DNA from: Paraburkholderia sp. BL21I4N1
GTDB taxonomy: Bacteria > Pseudomonadota > Gammaproteobacteria > Burkholderiales > Burkholderiaceae
Assembly: GCF_002973525.1 (NCBI RefSeq)
Contig: NZ_PVEN01000025.1
Coordinates: 1 to 64,000, forward strand
DNA length: 64,000 nt
Direction: 5' to 3'
Below the pieces are notes generated by a model, which was not told where the DNA came from, did no database searches, and saw only the letters and a program-made list of their open reading frames with translations. Positions 20,113 to 30,336 of the stretch are shown in pieces. The stretch's first letter is position 1. The number at the start of each line of letters is the position of its first letter. The position numbers were made by a program, and so were the translations under genes.

Positions 20113-20154
20113 CGACCGCGACCGCGACCACGACCACGACCACGACCGCGAGCA
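20113..20154. repeat. hexanucleotide CGACCR tract
   Basis: Six near-identical hexamers (CGACCG or CGACCA) and two decayed ones lie in the noncoding gap just past the end of sctO. The unit differs from the CGTTGG/CGTCGG unit in sctL but has the same period. Confidence 0.7.
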
Positions 20155-20187
20155 CGAACCGCGCTCCGGCCGCCTCGACACGCAACG

Positions 20188-20616
20188 CTAGGCGTTTTCT
20201 CCATCAATGGCCAGGTGACGCGCGCTCGCCAACCGCACACGCTCCTTCGCATCATCGTGCCGGCCTTGCTCCACCTGCCACGCTCTCAACGCGAACCCCG
20301 CTTCGGCGCGCGCCGCCGCGTGCGCGTCGCGCGCCTCGCTCAATTGCAGCTGCAAGCCGGCCAGGCGCGCATCGTGTGCGCGCAGCGTGGCACGCCATTG
20401 AGCGCCAACGCGTCCATTACGCCGGCAAAACGTCAGCACCCGTTGCCGTTGCCGCGCATGCTGCTCCAGCGCCGCAAGCCGCGCGGCGAACGCATCCGCC
20501 GCGTGCCGTTCGTGCCGCCGCGCGTCGGCCAGCGCACGCAGCTTGCGCCGCACCCGCAAACCTCGCACGCGCACCAGCAGCCGCCAGAACGCCGCTTCCC
20601 GCGCCGGGTCGCGCAT
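20188..20616 (-). CDS. sctO: T3SS stalk protein SctO (HrpB7/YscO-like)
   Basis: This is a 142-residue, Arg/Ala-rich protein that is almost wholly coiled coil, from about residue 15 to 135. Size, composition and its place directly after sctN are those of SctO, the stalk that links the ATPase ring to the SctV export gate, like FliJ. SctO proteins share little sequence, so the call depends on position. The ATG overlaps the sctN stop by one base (TGATG). It is the last gene of the long minus-strand operon. No SctP ruler gene follows, and the next plus-strand feature is the convergent DUF1521 gene. Confidence 0.7.
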   Translation of the reverse strand: MRDPAREAAFWRLLVRVRGLRVRRKLRALADARRHERHAADAFAARLAALEQHARQRQRVLTFCRRNGRVGAQWRATLRAHDARLAGLQLQLSEARDAHAAARAEAGFALRAWQVEQGRHDDAKERVRLASARHLAIDGENA

Positions 20617-21989
20617 CACGCCGTCCGCCCGCCGGCACGCAACGCATGCAGCAGCGCACGCGTCTCGTCCCATTCACTGCTGCGGTCGTATGGTTGACGC
20701 AAAAACTGCTGGATCGCCGGACGCCGCTCGATAGCCAGGTCCGTGTCGCCGTCATGCCCTCGCTCGTATTCGCCGATCTGCAACAGCATCTCGACCTCTT
20801 CATAACGCGCGAGCCAATCGCGCACCCCGTTTGCGTCGGCGAGTTGCGCCCGGTCCGCGACGCGGTTCATCAAGCGGCTGCGGCTACGCAAGATATCGAT
20901 CGCCGGATAGTGGCCGGACGCCCCCAGCTTCGACGACAACTGGATATGGCCGTCCAGCAGCGAGCGCGCTTCTTCCGCGACCGGGTCCGACAGATCGGAT
21001 TCATCGGCGAGCACGGTGTAGAAACCGGTAATGCTGCCTTGTGCCGTCACGCCGGCGGTTTCGATCAATTTAGGCAAGCGCGCGAACACACTCGGTGGAA
21101 AGCCGCCGCGCAGCGGCGGCTCGCCGACCGCGAGGCCCAGTTCGCGCAACGCCCGCGCGTAGCGTGTCAGCGAATCGAATAGCAGCAGCACGTTGCGCCC
21201 GCTCGCGCGCAATCCCACCGCGACCTGCGACGCGAGTTCCGCCGCCTTGATCCGCTCCGCCGCGGGACGGTCGGACGTCGCCGCGATCACGACGGTCGAC
21301 GCGCGCCGGTGTGCGAGGTGATCGTGAATGAATTCGCCCACCTCGCGGCCACGCTCGCCGATCAGCGCGACCACGATCGCATCGGTCGATGCGCCGTTCG
21401 CGATCATCCCCATGATCGTGCTCTTGCCACCACCCGCTGGCGCGAAGATGCCCGTGCGCTGGCCGACGCCGCAGGTCAGCAGGCCATCGATCGCGCGCAC
21501 GCCGGTGGCGAACGGGGTCGTGATGACCGGGCGCTCCAGCGGATTGAGCGTGATCTCACCGCCCACGGAGCGCGCGGAGCCCAATAAACCCGCTGAACCC
21601 GCCGAACCGCGCGCGATGTCTCGTTGCGGCGGCAACGGTCCACCGTCGAGCGGATTGCCGAGACCATCCACCACCCGCCCGAGCAAACCCGTGGCGTCGA
21701 CGCTGCCCCACGTCGCACCGCAACCCTGCACCTCGGTGATATCCGACAGCCCGGCGAGTCCGGCTAGCGGCATCACCAGAGCGCCGTCGTGCGCGAAGCC
21801 GACGACTTCGCCGTACTGCGCCTCGAGCGTATCCGGCCGCACCAGCCGCACCTTCTCGCCGATTCGCAACGACACGCCCACCACCCGCGCAATCACGCCG
21901 CGCGCCTCGACCACCCGGCCGCGCAACTCGGGGGCGGACGCAAACGTGGGCCAGCTCGTTCCCAACGACTTCATCCCGCGCTCCGTCAT
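20616..21989 (-). CDS. sctN: T3SS ATPase SctN
   Basis: This is a 457-residue F1-like ATPase that docks at the base of the secretion machine, strips chaperones and unfolds substrates. It has Walker A G-I-F-A-P-A-G-G-G-K-S-T, the A-L-I-G-E-R-G-R-E-V-G-E-F block and Walker B L-L-L-F-D-S-L-T-R-Y-A. The C-terminal segment W-L-A-R-Y-E-E-V-E-M-L-L-Q-I-G-E-Y is typical for SctN/FliI. The start overlaps the sctV stop (ATGA); longer upstream frames lie inside sctV and are dismissed. The length is normal for the family. Confidence 0.97.
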   Translation of the reverse strand: MTERGMKSLGTSWPTFASAPELRGRVVEARGVIARVVGVSLRIGEKVRLVRPDTLEAQYGEVVGFAHDGALVMPLAGLAGLSDITEVQGCGATWGSVDATGLLGRVVDGLGNPLDGGPLPPQRDIARGSAGSAGLLGSARSVGGEITLNPLERPVITTPFATGVRAIDGLLTCGVGQRTGIFAPAGGGKSTIMGMIANGASTDAIVVALIGERGREVGEFIHDHLAHRRASTVVIAATSDRPAAERIKAAELASQVAVGLRASGRNVLLLFDSLTRYARALRELGLAVGEPPLRGGFPPSVFARLPKLIETAGVTAQGSITGFYTVLADESDLSDPVAEEARSLLDGHIQLSSKLGASGHYPAIDILRSRSRLMNRVADRAQLADANGVRDWLARYEEVEMLLQIGEYERGHDGDTDLAIERRPAIQQFLRQPYDRSSEWDETRALLHALRAGGRTA

Positions 21990-24064
21990 GGCGCGCCCAA
22001 CGTCGCGATGGTCTGAATCCGATAGATGTCGAATGGAATCTCTTCTATCGCGAGCACGTCGGTACGCCAGCCAAAGTCGCGCAACAATCGCGCGAGATGC
22101 GGGCGCAGCACCGCATTCGTGACGATCAGCCCGATGCCGGACAGGTCCGCGCCCAGGATCTGCTGTGCCCGCTCCATCTCGTCGGCCGGCAACACGCACA
22201 CCGGCTCGCCGTCGACTCCGCCGCGGATCTGCGCCTCGAGGCTCGCCTCCCAGCCCGGCTCCAGCACCGCCGCGGAAATCGTCCACGATTCGAGGTCGGC
22301 GAAGTTGCGCGAGATCTGCCGCCCCAATTGAATGCGCGCCTCGCGCACCATCCGGTCCAGCGTGCGTTCACCCGCCGGCACGCGCACCACGGCTTCAAGA
22401 ATCGCCCGAAGATTGCGAATCGGCACGCGCTGCTGCAGCAGTTGCCGCAGCACGCCGGCAAGCTGCACCGTGTTCGCGGCCTGGACCGCTTGCGCCACCA
22501 GCTCGCGGAATTCGATCCCGAGCTGATCCAGTAGAAAGCGCGTTTCCTGAGTGCCGAGAAAATCGGCCGCCGACCGCTCGCACACTTCGCCGAGGTGCTC
22601 GCATAGCGCTTCGTCGACGCTCGCTTTACGGATCGCCGGATCGTCGACCGAGGCGGCCTGCGCGTTCGGCACCCACACCGATCGCTCGGCACGCGGCCGG
22701 TAGCCTTCGGTGCCCTCGAACGTGAGGCGACTACCGTCGCCGCTCAACAGCGTATGCGCGGCGACCAGCGTGCCGCTCGCGAACGGCACGTCCTCGACGT
22801 CGACGATGTAGCGCTCCGGCGCGAGCCGCGCGTCGCGCAGCAACGCGAGGCCCGGAAACGGCACGCCCAGTTCGACCATCAGGTGCCGCCGCAACTGCCC
22901 GAGTTGCCGGTTCAGCGCTTCGGGCCGCAAGGCGTCGAACGCTTTCAGGCCGAGCCGTAACCGCAAGGTCGCGCTCGTGCCCAGTTCGACGTCGTCGAGA
23001 ATGCGCGGTACGTAGTTGCCGCCGTCGCGGGTCATGCCCGGCATCAGGGCGCGTTGCGAATTCGTCGCCGCCGCGGCATTGCGCATCAGCGTGATGGCCA
23101 GCACCACCAGCAGCCCGCCGGCCAGCAGAAACTGCAGATGCGGGAAACCCGGAATCGCGGCCAACGCGCAACAGGCCGCGCCGGCCATGCCGATCGCCTT
23201 CGGCTGCACCGTCAGTTGCCGGTAGATATCGCCGCCTAGATGCGCGTCCACACTATCGGCCGAGGCCACCCGCGTGACCAGGATGCCCGCCGACACCGAC
23301 ACGATCAGCGACGGAATCTGCGCCACCAGACCATCGCCGACGGTGAGAATGGTGTAGGTATGCAACGCGTCGGCGAACGACATGCCGCGCTGCGCGATAC
23401 CGATCGCGAGACCGCCCACGATATTCACCAGCGCGACGACCAGCCCCGCGACCGCGTCGCCCTTGACGAATTTCATCGCGCCGTCGAGCGAGCCGTAGAA
23501 ATACGTTTCGCGTTCGAGCGCCGCGCGCGCCCGGCTCGCCTGCGCGGGCGAGATCACGCCGGAGCGCAGATCGGCGTCGATACTCATCTGCCGGCCGGGA
23601 ATGCCGTCGAGCGTGAAGCGCGCGCCGACTTCGGCGACCCGGTCCGCGCCCTTCGCGACCACGATGAACTGGATCGCCGCGAGCACGATGAACACCACGA
23701 GGCCGACCGCCACGTTGCCGCCCACCACTAGTTCACCGAATGCGCCGATGATCTGCCCGGCGTGCGCATGCAACAGAATCATCTTGGTCGACGCAATGGC
23801 CAGCGAGAGCCGCAGCAGCGTGGTGATCAGCAGCAGCGACGGAAAACTCGCGAGGTCCGCGGCCTTCGACACATACAGCGTGGTGCTCAGCATCGTCAGG
23901 CTGGAGGCGAAGCTCACGCAGATGAACAGATCGAGCACGAACGGCGGCACCGGCACGATCAGCAGCGCGAGCACGGCCAACAGGCCGATCGCGACGGCGA
24001 GATCGGCGTGCCGCGCGAAGAACGCCGACAGATCGTAGCGGCTGAGAATGGAACGGTTCGGCAT
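21986..24064 (-). CDS. sctV: T3SS export gate protein SctV
   Basis: This is a 692-residue inner-membrane protein with about eight N-terminal membrane segments (residues 20-330) and a large cytoplasmic domain. The family signature G-R-Q-M-S-I-D-A-D-L-R-S-G with the FHIPEP region is plain, followed by the Y-G-S-L-D-G-A-M-K-F-V-K-G-D block. It forms the nonameric gate that receives substrates. The ATG is one base after the truncated sctU, and the stop overlaps sctN (ATGA), so expression is coupled. The length is normal, so the cytoplasmic ring domain is intact, unlike the shortened SctU next to it. Confidence 0.97.
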   Translation of the reverse strand: MPNRSILSRYDLSAFFARHADLAVAIGLLAVLALLIVPVPPFVLDLFICVSFASSLTMLSTTLYVSKAADLASFPSLLLITTLLRLSLAIASTKMILLHAHAGQIIGAFGELVVGGNVAVGLVVFIVLAAIQFIVVAKGADRVAEVGARFTLDGIPGRQMSIDADLRSGVISPAQASRARAALERETYFYGSLDGAMKFVKGDAVAGLVVALVNIVGGLAIGIAQRGMSFADALHTYTILTVGDGLVAQIPSLIVSVSAGILVTRVASADSVDAHLGGDIYRQLTVQPKAIGMAGAACCALAAIPGFPHLQFLLAGGLLVVLAITLMRNAAAATNSQRALMPGMTRDGGNYVPRILDDVELGTSATLRLRLGLKAFDALRPEALNRQLGQLRRHLMVELGVPFPGLALLRDARLAPERYIVDVEDVPFASGTLVAAHTLLSGDGSRLTFEGTEGYRPRAERSVWVPNAQAASVDDPAIRKASVDEALCEHLGEVCERSAADFLGTQETRFLLDQLGIEFRELVAQAVQAANTVQLAGVLRQLLQQRVPIRNLRAILEAVVRVPAGERTLDRMVREARIQLGRQISRNFADLESWTISAAVLEPGWEASLEAQIRGGVDGEPVCVLPADEMERAQQILGADLSGIGLIVTNAVLRPHLARLLRDFGWRTDVLAIEEIPFDIYRIQTIATLGAP

Positions 24065-24065
24065 G

Positions 24066-24806
24066 TTATTGACCAAGCTCCCGGTGTAGCGCACGGCGAC
24101 GGCTCTTGACGTAGGGATCGCCCTCGTCGTCGCGGTATTCGCGTTTGATTTCGTTCTTGTCCATGCGCAGATTGCGCAGCCACAAGAAACGCTGGATGAA
24201 ATAGTCCGCCACGGCGGGCGCGATCTGCGACGCGACCATCCAGGCGAGCAGATGCGAGTGCGACGTCGCCGTGTAGCCGAGCAGCGCCGGCAACGCGAAC
24301 GCATAAATCGGCGCGAGCTGCCGCAACCACGCGATCAGCGCCTGCCAGAACAGCAACAGCAGGATCGTGAACTGCAACAGCGTGAGCAGCGTGTCCCACA
24401 CGAGACGCAGGCTGAACATCTGTTTGAGGCCGTTGAGAGGATTCAGCCGCTTGAGATCGGGCTTCACACGCTTCAGGGCGATCAGCCCGCGGGTCTGGAT
24501 CAATTCCGGCACCACGGCGGCCAGCACGCCGACGCCGAGCGCACTCAGCACCGGCGGCAGGAACGCGGTCAACAGTGCGAGGGTTCGCGCGAACCGGTCG
24601 TCGAACGAGAGGCTCGCGTCGAGCGTCGTCACCGCCAGGATCAGCCGCGTGCCGAGCGCGTACAGATGCGGCGCTTCGATGAACAGATACAGCCACCAGC
24701 ACAGACCGCTGAACGCGACGCTCAGGTGCGCGCTCTTCGCGGTCTCGCCGTCGTCGCGCGCGCGGCGCAGCCGTTTGGCCGTCGGCGCTTCGCTCTTGTC
24801 GCTCAT
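24066..24806 (-). CDS. sctU: T3SS switch protein SctU, truncated before the NPTH domain
   Basis: This is a 246-residue protein of the FlhB/YscU family. The N-terminus MSDKSEAPTAKRLRRAR is the family signature, about four membrane segments follow, and the linker N-E-I-K-R-E-Y-R-D-D-E-G-D-P-Y-V-K-S-R-R-R-A-L-H-R-E-L is conserved. It then stops after Gly-Gln, exactly where full-length members (about 350 residues) continue into the cytoplasmic domain with the N-P-T-H self-cleavage site. SctV starts one base after the stop, so there is no decayed remainder, and I find no separate frame encoding NPTH. The domain that switches substrate class is therefore missing. The start overlaps sctT (ATGA). Confidence 0.9.
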   Translation of the reverse strand: MSDKSEAPTAKRLRRARDDGETAKSAHLSVAFSGLCWWLYLFIEAPHLYALGTRLILAVTTLDASLSFDDRFARTLALLTAFLPPVLSALGVGVLAAVVPELIQTRGLIALKRVKPDLKRLNPLNGLKQMFSLRLVWDTLLTLLQFTILLLLFWQALIAWLRQLAPIYAFALPALLGYTATSHSHLLAWMVASQIAPAVADYFIQRFLWLRNLRMDKNEIKREYRDDEGDPYVKSRRRALHRELGQ

Positions 24807-25537
24807 GGCGAAACCCGCAAATGAATCAGATAGGTGAACACGATCTGCAGTTGCCCGAACAACGCGGGCACGCTGAGCATCGCGGCGAACGAGAGGATCA
24901 TGGCCTTGACCGTGCGCGCGGTGGCGAACGGATTGAGCCGCTTCGCGTGGCGCGTCATCAGGCCGAACGCGACGTCGATCAACAGCACGAGACCGAGCAA
25001 CGGACTCGCGAGCCGCAACCCTTCGGCAAACGAGCCGGCCAGCGAAGACGTCGAGTCGCGCAGCGCGACATGCCGGAACACCTCCACCAGATCGATGCGC
25101 CAGCGGCCCGGTGGCCACAGCACCCAGGCATCGGTGAAGAAGCCGAACAGCAGCGGCAGGCCTGGGCCGGTGAACATCGCCAGCGCGGCGAATTGCGAGA
25201 ACAGCGTTTCGAATAGCGCCGCCTCCTGCTGGAAGTGCGGATCGTAGATCGCCGCGCTCGCATAGCCGCCTTGCTGATCGAGCACCGCGCCCGCCACGGC
25301 CGCCGCATGAAAGATCGTGCCGAGCAGCAGGCCGAGCACCGCGCCAAGGGCCGCCTCGACGCACAGGGCCGGCCACGGCTCCGCCGGCCAGCCGACCTGG
25401 TGCGGCAGCGTCGCCAACGCGAGCAGCATCGGCACGCGCACCCGCACGCCGAGCGAGCCGCTCTGGCCGAAGGGAATCAGAAACAGCGCGACGGCGGGTC
25501 GGATCGTGCAGAACGCGTAACCCGCGAAATAGCCCAT
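24803..25537 (-). CDS. sctT: T3SS export apparatus protein SctT
   Basis: This is a membrane protein of about 244 residues, of the SctT/FliR family and part of the SctRST export pore. Several hydrophobic helices alternate with the conserved D-Q-Q-G-G-Y-A-S-A-A-I-Y-D-P loop (compare DxQxG in YscT). I start it at the ATG for MGYFAGYAF; a TTG at 25552 overlapping the sctS stop (TTGA) would add five residues and give the coupling seen elsewhere in this operon. Its stop overlaps the sctU ATG. Confidence 0.93.
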   Translation of the reverse strand: MGYFAGYAFCTIRPAVALFLIPFGQSGSLGVRVRVPMLLALATLPHQVGWPAEPWPALCVEAALGAVLGLLLGTIFHAAAVAGAVLDQQGGYASAAIYDPHFQQEAALFETLFSQFAALAMFTGPGLPLLFGFFTDAWVLWPPGRWRIDLVEVFRHVALRDSTSSLAGSFAEGLRLASPLLGLVLLIDVAFGLMTRHAKRLNPFATARTVKAMILSFAAMLSVPALFGQLQIVFTYLIHLRVSP

Positions 25538-25548
25538 GTAGTCCGGGG

Positions 25549-25824
25549 TCAATGCAGACGCCCCGCCGCGATGAAGGTGAATACATGCGCGAAAAACCGC
25601 GCCAGCTCGCGGCTGGCCCACGGCGTGGTCACGATCAGCACCACGCCGACGCAGATGATCTTCGCGCCGTAAGGCAGGCTCTGATCCTGAATCTGCGTGA
25701 TCGACTGCAACAGCCCGATCAACAGACCGACAAGGGTCGCCACCGCGAGCGCGGGCAGCGACAACCAGAACACCAGCATCAACGCGTCGCTGGACAACGT
25801 GGCAAGAGACGGGAGCGCGTTCAT
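25549..25824 (-). CDS. sctS: T3SS export apparatus protein SctS
   Basis: This is a 91-residue protein with two membrane helices (about 16-40 and 52-72), matching SctS/FliQ in size and in the sequence L-L-Q-S-I-T-Q-I-Q-D-Q-S-L-P. Together with SctR and SctT it forms the export pore. The start overlaps the sctR stop by four bases. Confidence 0.95.
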   Translation of the reverse strand: MNALPSLATLSSDALMLVFWLSLPALAVATLVGLLIGLLQSITQIQDQSLPYGAKIICVGVVLIVTTPWASRELARFFAHVFTFIAAGRLH

Positions 25825-26465
25825 TTGACGTAGCCGACGATCAACGCATGCATCAGCTTCGAGATGCCGGACACCGACACGAAGATGAACAGCTTCAACG
25901 GAATCGACACCGTGCTCGGCGACAACATCACCATGCCCATGGCGGTGAGCACGTTGGCGACCACCAGATCGACCACCAGAAACGCGATATAGAGCAGAAA
26001 ACCCGCCTCGAAACCGCTCGAAATCTCCCCGATCAGAAACGCCGGAATCAGCAGGCTGAGATCGGTCTCGCGGGCGTCGCGCGCCGGATCGATACGCTTC
26101 ACGGCGCCCACCAGGAACTTGCGTTCGTCGGGGCGCGAATGCGCGAACATGAACTCGCCGAGCGGACCGCGCACCGCCTCGAACAACTCGGCGGGACGCG
26201 GCAGCTGGAACTCGCCGCTGTCCGCGCCCGGCAGCGCGGCTTCGATCTTCGCAAGGGTCGGCGACATCACGACCAGCGTCGCCGCGAGCGCGATACCCGA
26301 AATCGCCATGTTGCTCGGCGCCTGCTGGACACCGAGCGCCGAGCGCAGCAATGTCAGCACGATGCTGAACTTCGTGAACGAGGTCGTCATCACGACCGCC
26401 AGCGGCAGCAGACCCAGCATGAAGAACATGCCGATGGTCTGTAACTGGTCGAATTGAGCGGTCAT
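25821..26465 (-). CDS. sctR: T3SS export apparatus protein SctR
   Basis: This is a 214-residue inner-membrane protein of the SctR/FliP family: helix 1 with L-L-P-L-A-V-V-M-T-T-S-F-T-K-F-S-I-V, the loop D-L-S-L-L-I-P-A-F-L-I-G-E-I, and the last helices with M-V-M-L-S-P-S-T-V-S-I-P-L-K-L. Five copies make the core of the export pore. The start is the ATG overlapping the sctQ stop (ATGA); longer frames read into sctQ. The length is normal. Confidence 0.96.
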   Translation of the reverse strand: MTAQFDQLQTIGMFFMLGLLPLAVVMTTSFTKFSIVLTLLRSALGVQQAPSNMAISGIALAATLVVMSPTLAKIEAALPGADSGEFQLPRPAELFEAVRGPLGEFMFAHSRPDERKFLVGAVKRIDPARDARETDLSLLIPAFLIGEISSGFEAGFLLYIAFLVVDLVVANVLTAMGMVMLSPSTVSIPLKLFIFVSVSGISKLMHALIVGYVK

Positions 26466-27429
26466 GCCGGGCGGTCCTCCTGGGTCAAACGGGTCACGCG
26501 CACGCCGAGCGCCCCCTCGATCTCGATCAGCTCGCCGCGCGCGAACGGAATGCCCTGGCACAACAGCGTCACGGATCGCTCGCGGGCGGGCAGACGGAAC
26601 GCGACGATCGAGCCCTGGCGTAAATGCGCCAGTTCGGCAACCGAGAGCGACAGCGTGCCGAGCACGGCGTCGAACGCGAAGGTCAGGGAGTCGATCGGCA
26701 GCAGTTCGCTGGTCACTTCGACGGCGGGGGTTTCATCGTTCAGAACCTGGTCTATCAAGGTGTGCTCCTCAGTGAATTTCAAAAGAATCCGGCACGCGCC
26801 GAGTCGCAACGGCACGCGCAGAAAACAGGCGTCACGCTCGAACAGCAGCGCGTCGCCGACCGCAAGCTTGCGCAGCCGCGGCAGCGACAGCGACGGGCCC
26901 GGCAGGCAGATCGGCAGCCGCACGAACAGACGACGCAGCAGCGCATCGGCGGTCGGCTGCGCCGGCACGTGCAGGCGCAGCCACGCATCGACCGCGGGAC
27001 TGCAAAACGAGAAATGGGCGGTCCGGCCGCTCGCCATCTGCGTGACGGCGAGGCCATAGGCGCCCGCTTCGGGAACGGCGTCGAACGCGACGCCGGTTAG
27101 ATCGATCGTGAAGCCGAACAGGCCTTCGAGCGCGCAGAGCCAGTCGCTCAACGCGTCGGCGATATGCGTCAGCGCGGCGGCGCCGAGCGTGCCGGGCACT
27201 TCCGCCGCGAGTTCGGGCAGCAGCGCGCCGGCGTCGCAGACGGCGCTGAACGGCGCTTGCGACGCCACGCCCGACAGCCGCAACGGATAGCGCGCGCGGC
27301 ACGGCTCGAATTCGAGCGTGAAGGCGTGCCGGCCCGCACGCACGATGCGCGGCGAGCCGAAGTGCCGCAGCGCGAGGTTGTGACGCTCGGCATCGGCCAG
27401 CGTGAGGGTGTCCAGGTCGGGCCAAAGGC

Positions 27430-27433
<4 letters not shown>
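26462..27433 (-). CDS. sctQ: T3SS C-ring / sorting platform protein SctQ
   Basis: This is a 323-residue soluble protein. The C-terminal 70 residues (about 248-318) form a SpoA/FliN-like domain, with L-S-V-A-E-L-A-H-L-R-Q-G-S-I-V-A-F and an E-L-I-E-I-E-G-A-L-G-V-R-V strand. The N-terminal part is the divergent SctQ region. It builds the cytoplasmic sorting platform with SctK and SctL. The start overlaps the sctL stop (ATGA) and the stop overlaps the sctR start. An internal start giving a short SctQ-C product, known from other systems, was not evident. Confidence 0.9.
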
Positions 27434-28382
<949 letters not shown>

Positions 28383-28389
<7 letters not shown>

Positions 28390-29045
28390 CGCGGCACCTC
28401 CATCAAACGTTTCGCGTCGGCCAGCAGATCAGCGGCATCGGCCGCCGACAAACCCCGCACGCCATAGCGCTGCGCGGACTGCGCGATCTCGCGCGGCAGC
28501 CGCAAACTCCACCAGAACGCGTGGCTCAAATCCGCGTCGGCCCGTTGCACCAACGCGAGCCCGAGCGCCGTCATGGCGTGTCGATCGAACGGCGACGCGG
28601 CCGGCTCGACATGCAGGTCGGGAGCGAGCGCGCGCGGGTGTCGCTGGATTGCTTCGAGCAGGCGCGGCGCCACGCTGGCGGCGAATGCCGTATGCGACTG
28701 CGCCGCCACGACGCGCCGCAACGAACGCCCTAACGCGAGCGCCGCGACGACGCGGCACAATCGCGCGCAGGCCGGCCGCGGCCAGACGGGTAATCCGGAC
28801 GACGCGGCGGCGCGCGTCACGTCGGCCAGTTGCGGATAGCGCTCGAACAGAAAGGCGTGGGCGGCACGCGCGCTACGCTCGTTACGCACCGGACGCGGCG
28901 CTTCGAGCCAGCTGTGATGCGCCCAGTAGGCCGTGGCGCATCGAGAGGCCGCGACGGAACCCGTCGGCGTTGCGGCGCTGGAATGCCGGCCGCTCGTCGG
29001 CTCCGCGGATGACGGAACGGAGAGTCGAACAGGTTGCAGAGTCAT
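28383..29045 (-). CDS. sctK: T3SS sorting platform protein SctK
   Basis: This is a 220-residue, mostly helical protein rich in Ala and Arg. Size, the His- and Trp-containing segment A-Y-W-A-H-H-S-W-L-E, and its place between sctJ and sctL fit SctK/HrpD-type proteins, which link the sorting platform pods to SctD. SctK proteins diverge strongly, so this rests partly on gene order. The start overlaps the sctJ stop (ATGA), and its stop overlaps sctL. Confidence 0.72.
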
Positions 29046-30025
29046 GCGTCGTCTCCGAGGCGGCCCGAGGATCGCGACTGGGCGCCGGTAGCGCCGGCGA
29101 CGTCAGCGGCATGGGCGGCATTGACGTCTTGCGCGCCGCCGTTGTCGCCGTCATCGTCAGCCGCGCCGGTACGGCCGGCTTCCTGCACGCCCTGGCTCAC
29201 GCGCCCCGGCAGTTCGGCGGCCCGCGCCGCGACCGCTCCGCCGCGCGGCTTGCGTTTGAACCACGTGCGCCGTCCCGAGCGCCACAGCCACATGAAGCCG
29301 GTCGTCAACGCCACGAGCAGCGCAAGCACGGCCAGCACCGCCGTGGCGCGCGACGGGCCGCTGCTGCCGTCGTGCACGCAATCCGTCGTGGTCACGCCGC
29401 CCGCCGCGCTGGCGACATCCGCGCCTTGCCCGCAATTGCCGGGAAAGGTCAGCACCGGCGTGACCGGCAACAGCGTCAACGAGACGCGCGCGGCCGTCAG
29501 TCCCTCGACGCTGCCCGCGACGATCGCGCGAATCCGGTCGCGCAGCAGGTCGAGGTTGTAGTCGCTGCGGTAACGCATCATCACGGACGCCGACGGCAAC
29601 GTGTCCTGCGCCGGATCCATCGGGTCTTTCTCCGGCAGCACGATGTGCACGCGCGCGAGCAGCACGCCGTCCATCTTTTCGAGCGTCTCGGACAACTCCT
29701 GCGAGAGCCCGTACACGTAGCGCACGCGATCCTCCTCGGGACTCGAAATCAGTCCCTGGCGGCTGAACAACTCGCCGAGATTCGCGTGGCCGCCGCGCGG
29801 CAGCGCGTAGGCGCTCGCCAGTTCCGTGGCGATCACCGCGTCGTCGTCGTCGACCGAAACGTTCCATGTCTTGTCCGCGTTGCGGTCTTTGTAGCCGGTG
29901 ATCCCGTGGTGGCTAAGCGCCGCTACGATATGGTTCGCCTGGTCCTCGTCCAGGCCTTCGAACAATGAGGTTTTGCAGCCGGCGAGGAGCAGCAGAAGCG
30001 GCAGCACGATCAGGGCGCGGCGCAT
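29042..30025 (-). CDS. sctJ: T3SS inner-ring lipoprotein SctJ
   Basis: This is a 327-residue lipoprotein. The signal peptide ends in L-L-A-G-C17 (lipobox). Two ring-building domains follow (about 20-75 and 105-190), with conserved E-L-S-E-T-L-E-K-M-D-G-V and A-R-V-H-I-V-L-P. A membrane helix spans about 228-248, and a cytoplasmic tail of about 80 residues is rich in Gly, Ala and Asp. It makes the inner-membrane ring with SctD. The tail is longer than in many homologues. The start overlaps the sctI stop by one base. Confidence 0.95.
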   Translation of the reverse strand: MRRALIVLPLLLLLAGCKTSLFEGLDEDQANHIVAALSHHGITGYKDRNADKTWNVSVDDDDAVIATELASAYALPRGGHANLGELFSRQGLISSPEEDRVRYVYGLSQELSETLEKMDGVLLARVHIVLPEKDPMDPAQDTLPSASVMMRYRSDYNLDLLRDRIRAIVAGSVEGLTAARVSLTLLPVTPVLTFPGNCGQGADVASAAGGVTTTDCVHDGSSGPSRATAVLAVLALLVALTTGFMWLWRSGRRTWFKRKPRGGAVAARAAELPGRVSQGVQEAGRTGAADDDGDNGGAQDVNAAHAADVAGATGAQSRSSGRLGDDA

Positions 30026-30336
30026 CAGCTTCGCTGCGACAGCGTCTGGATCGCGCTGCCGATCTGGTCGGCGATGCGCACCGTCATCTGCACACGCACC
30101 GTGAACGCGCCCATGTCGGCTTGCAGGCGCAACAGGTCGATCGTCGACACGCGCCCGGCGGCGAGCTGGTTGAGATCCACCGACAGTTGCTGCACGGACG
30201 TGTCCTGCGCGTTCTGGGCATGCGCCAGCAGACGCTCCATCAGCGAACCGGGGCCACCGGCGCCGGGCTCCGCGGGCGACATCGGGACCGATGCGCCGGC
30301 TGGCGCCGGCGGCGTTGTGATCGGAAGTTGCAACAT
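30025..30336 (-). CDS. sctI: T3SS inner rod protein SctI
   Basis: This is a 103-residue protein with a Pro/Ala/Gly-rich first third and a helical C-terminal half (about 45-100) containing L-L-R-L-Q-A-D-M-G-A-F-T-V-R-V-Q-M-T, the pattern of inner-rod proteins of the SctI/YscI class. The start codon is the ATG at 30336, which overlaps the preceding stop (TGATG). It sits directly before sctJ, as in most systems. Confidence 0.88.
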   Translation of the reverse strand: MLQLPITTPPAPAGASVPMSPAEPGAGGPGSLMERLLAHAQNAQDTSVQQLSVDLNQLAAGRVSTIDLLRLQADMGAFTVRVQMTVRIADQIGSAIQTLSQRS

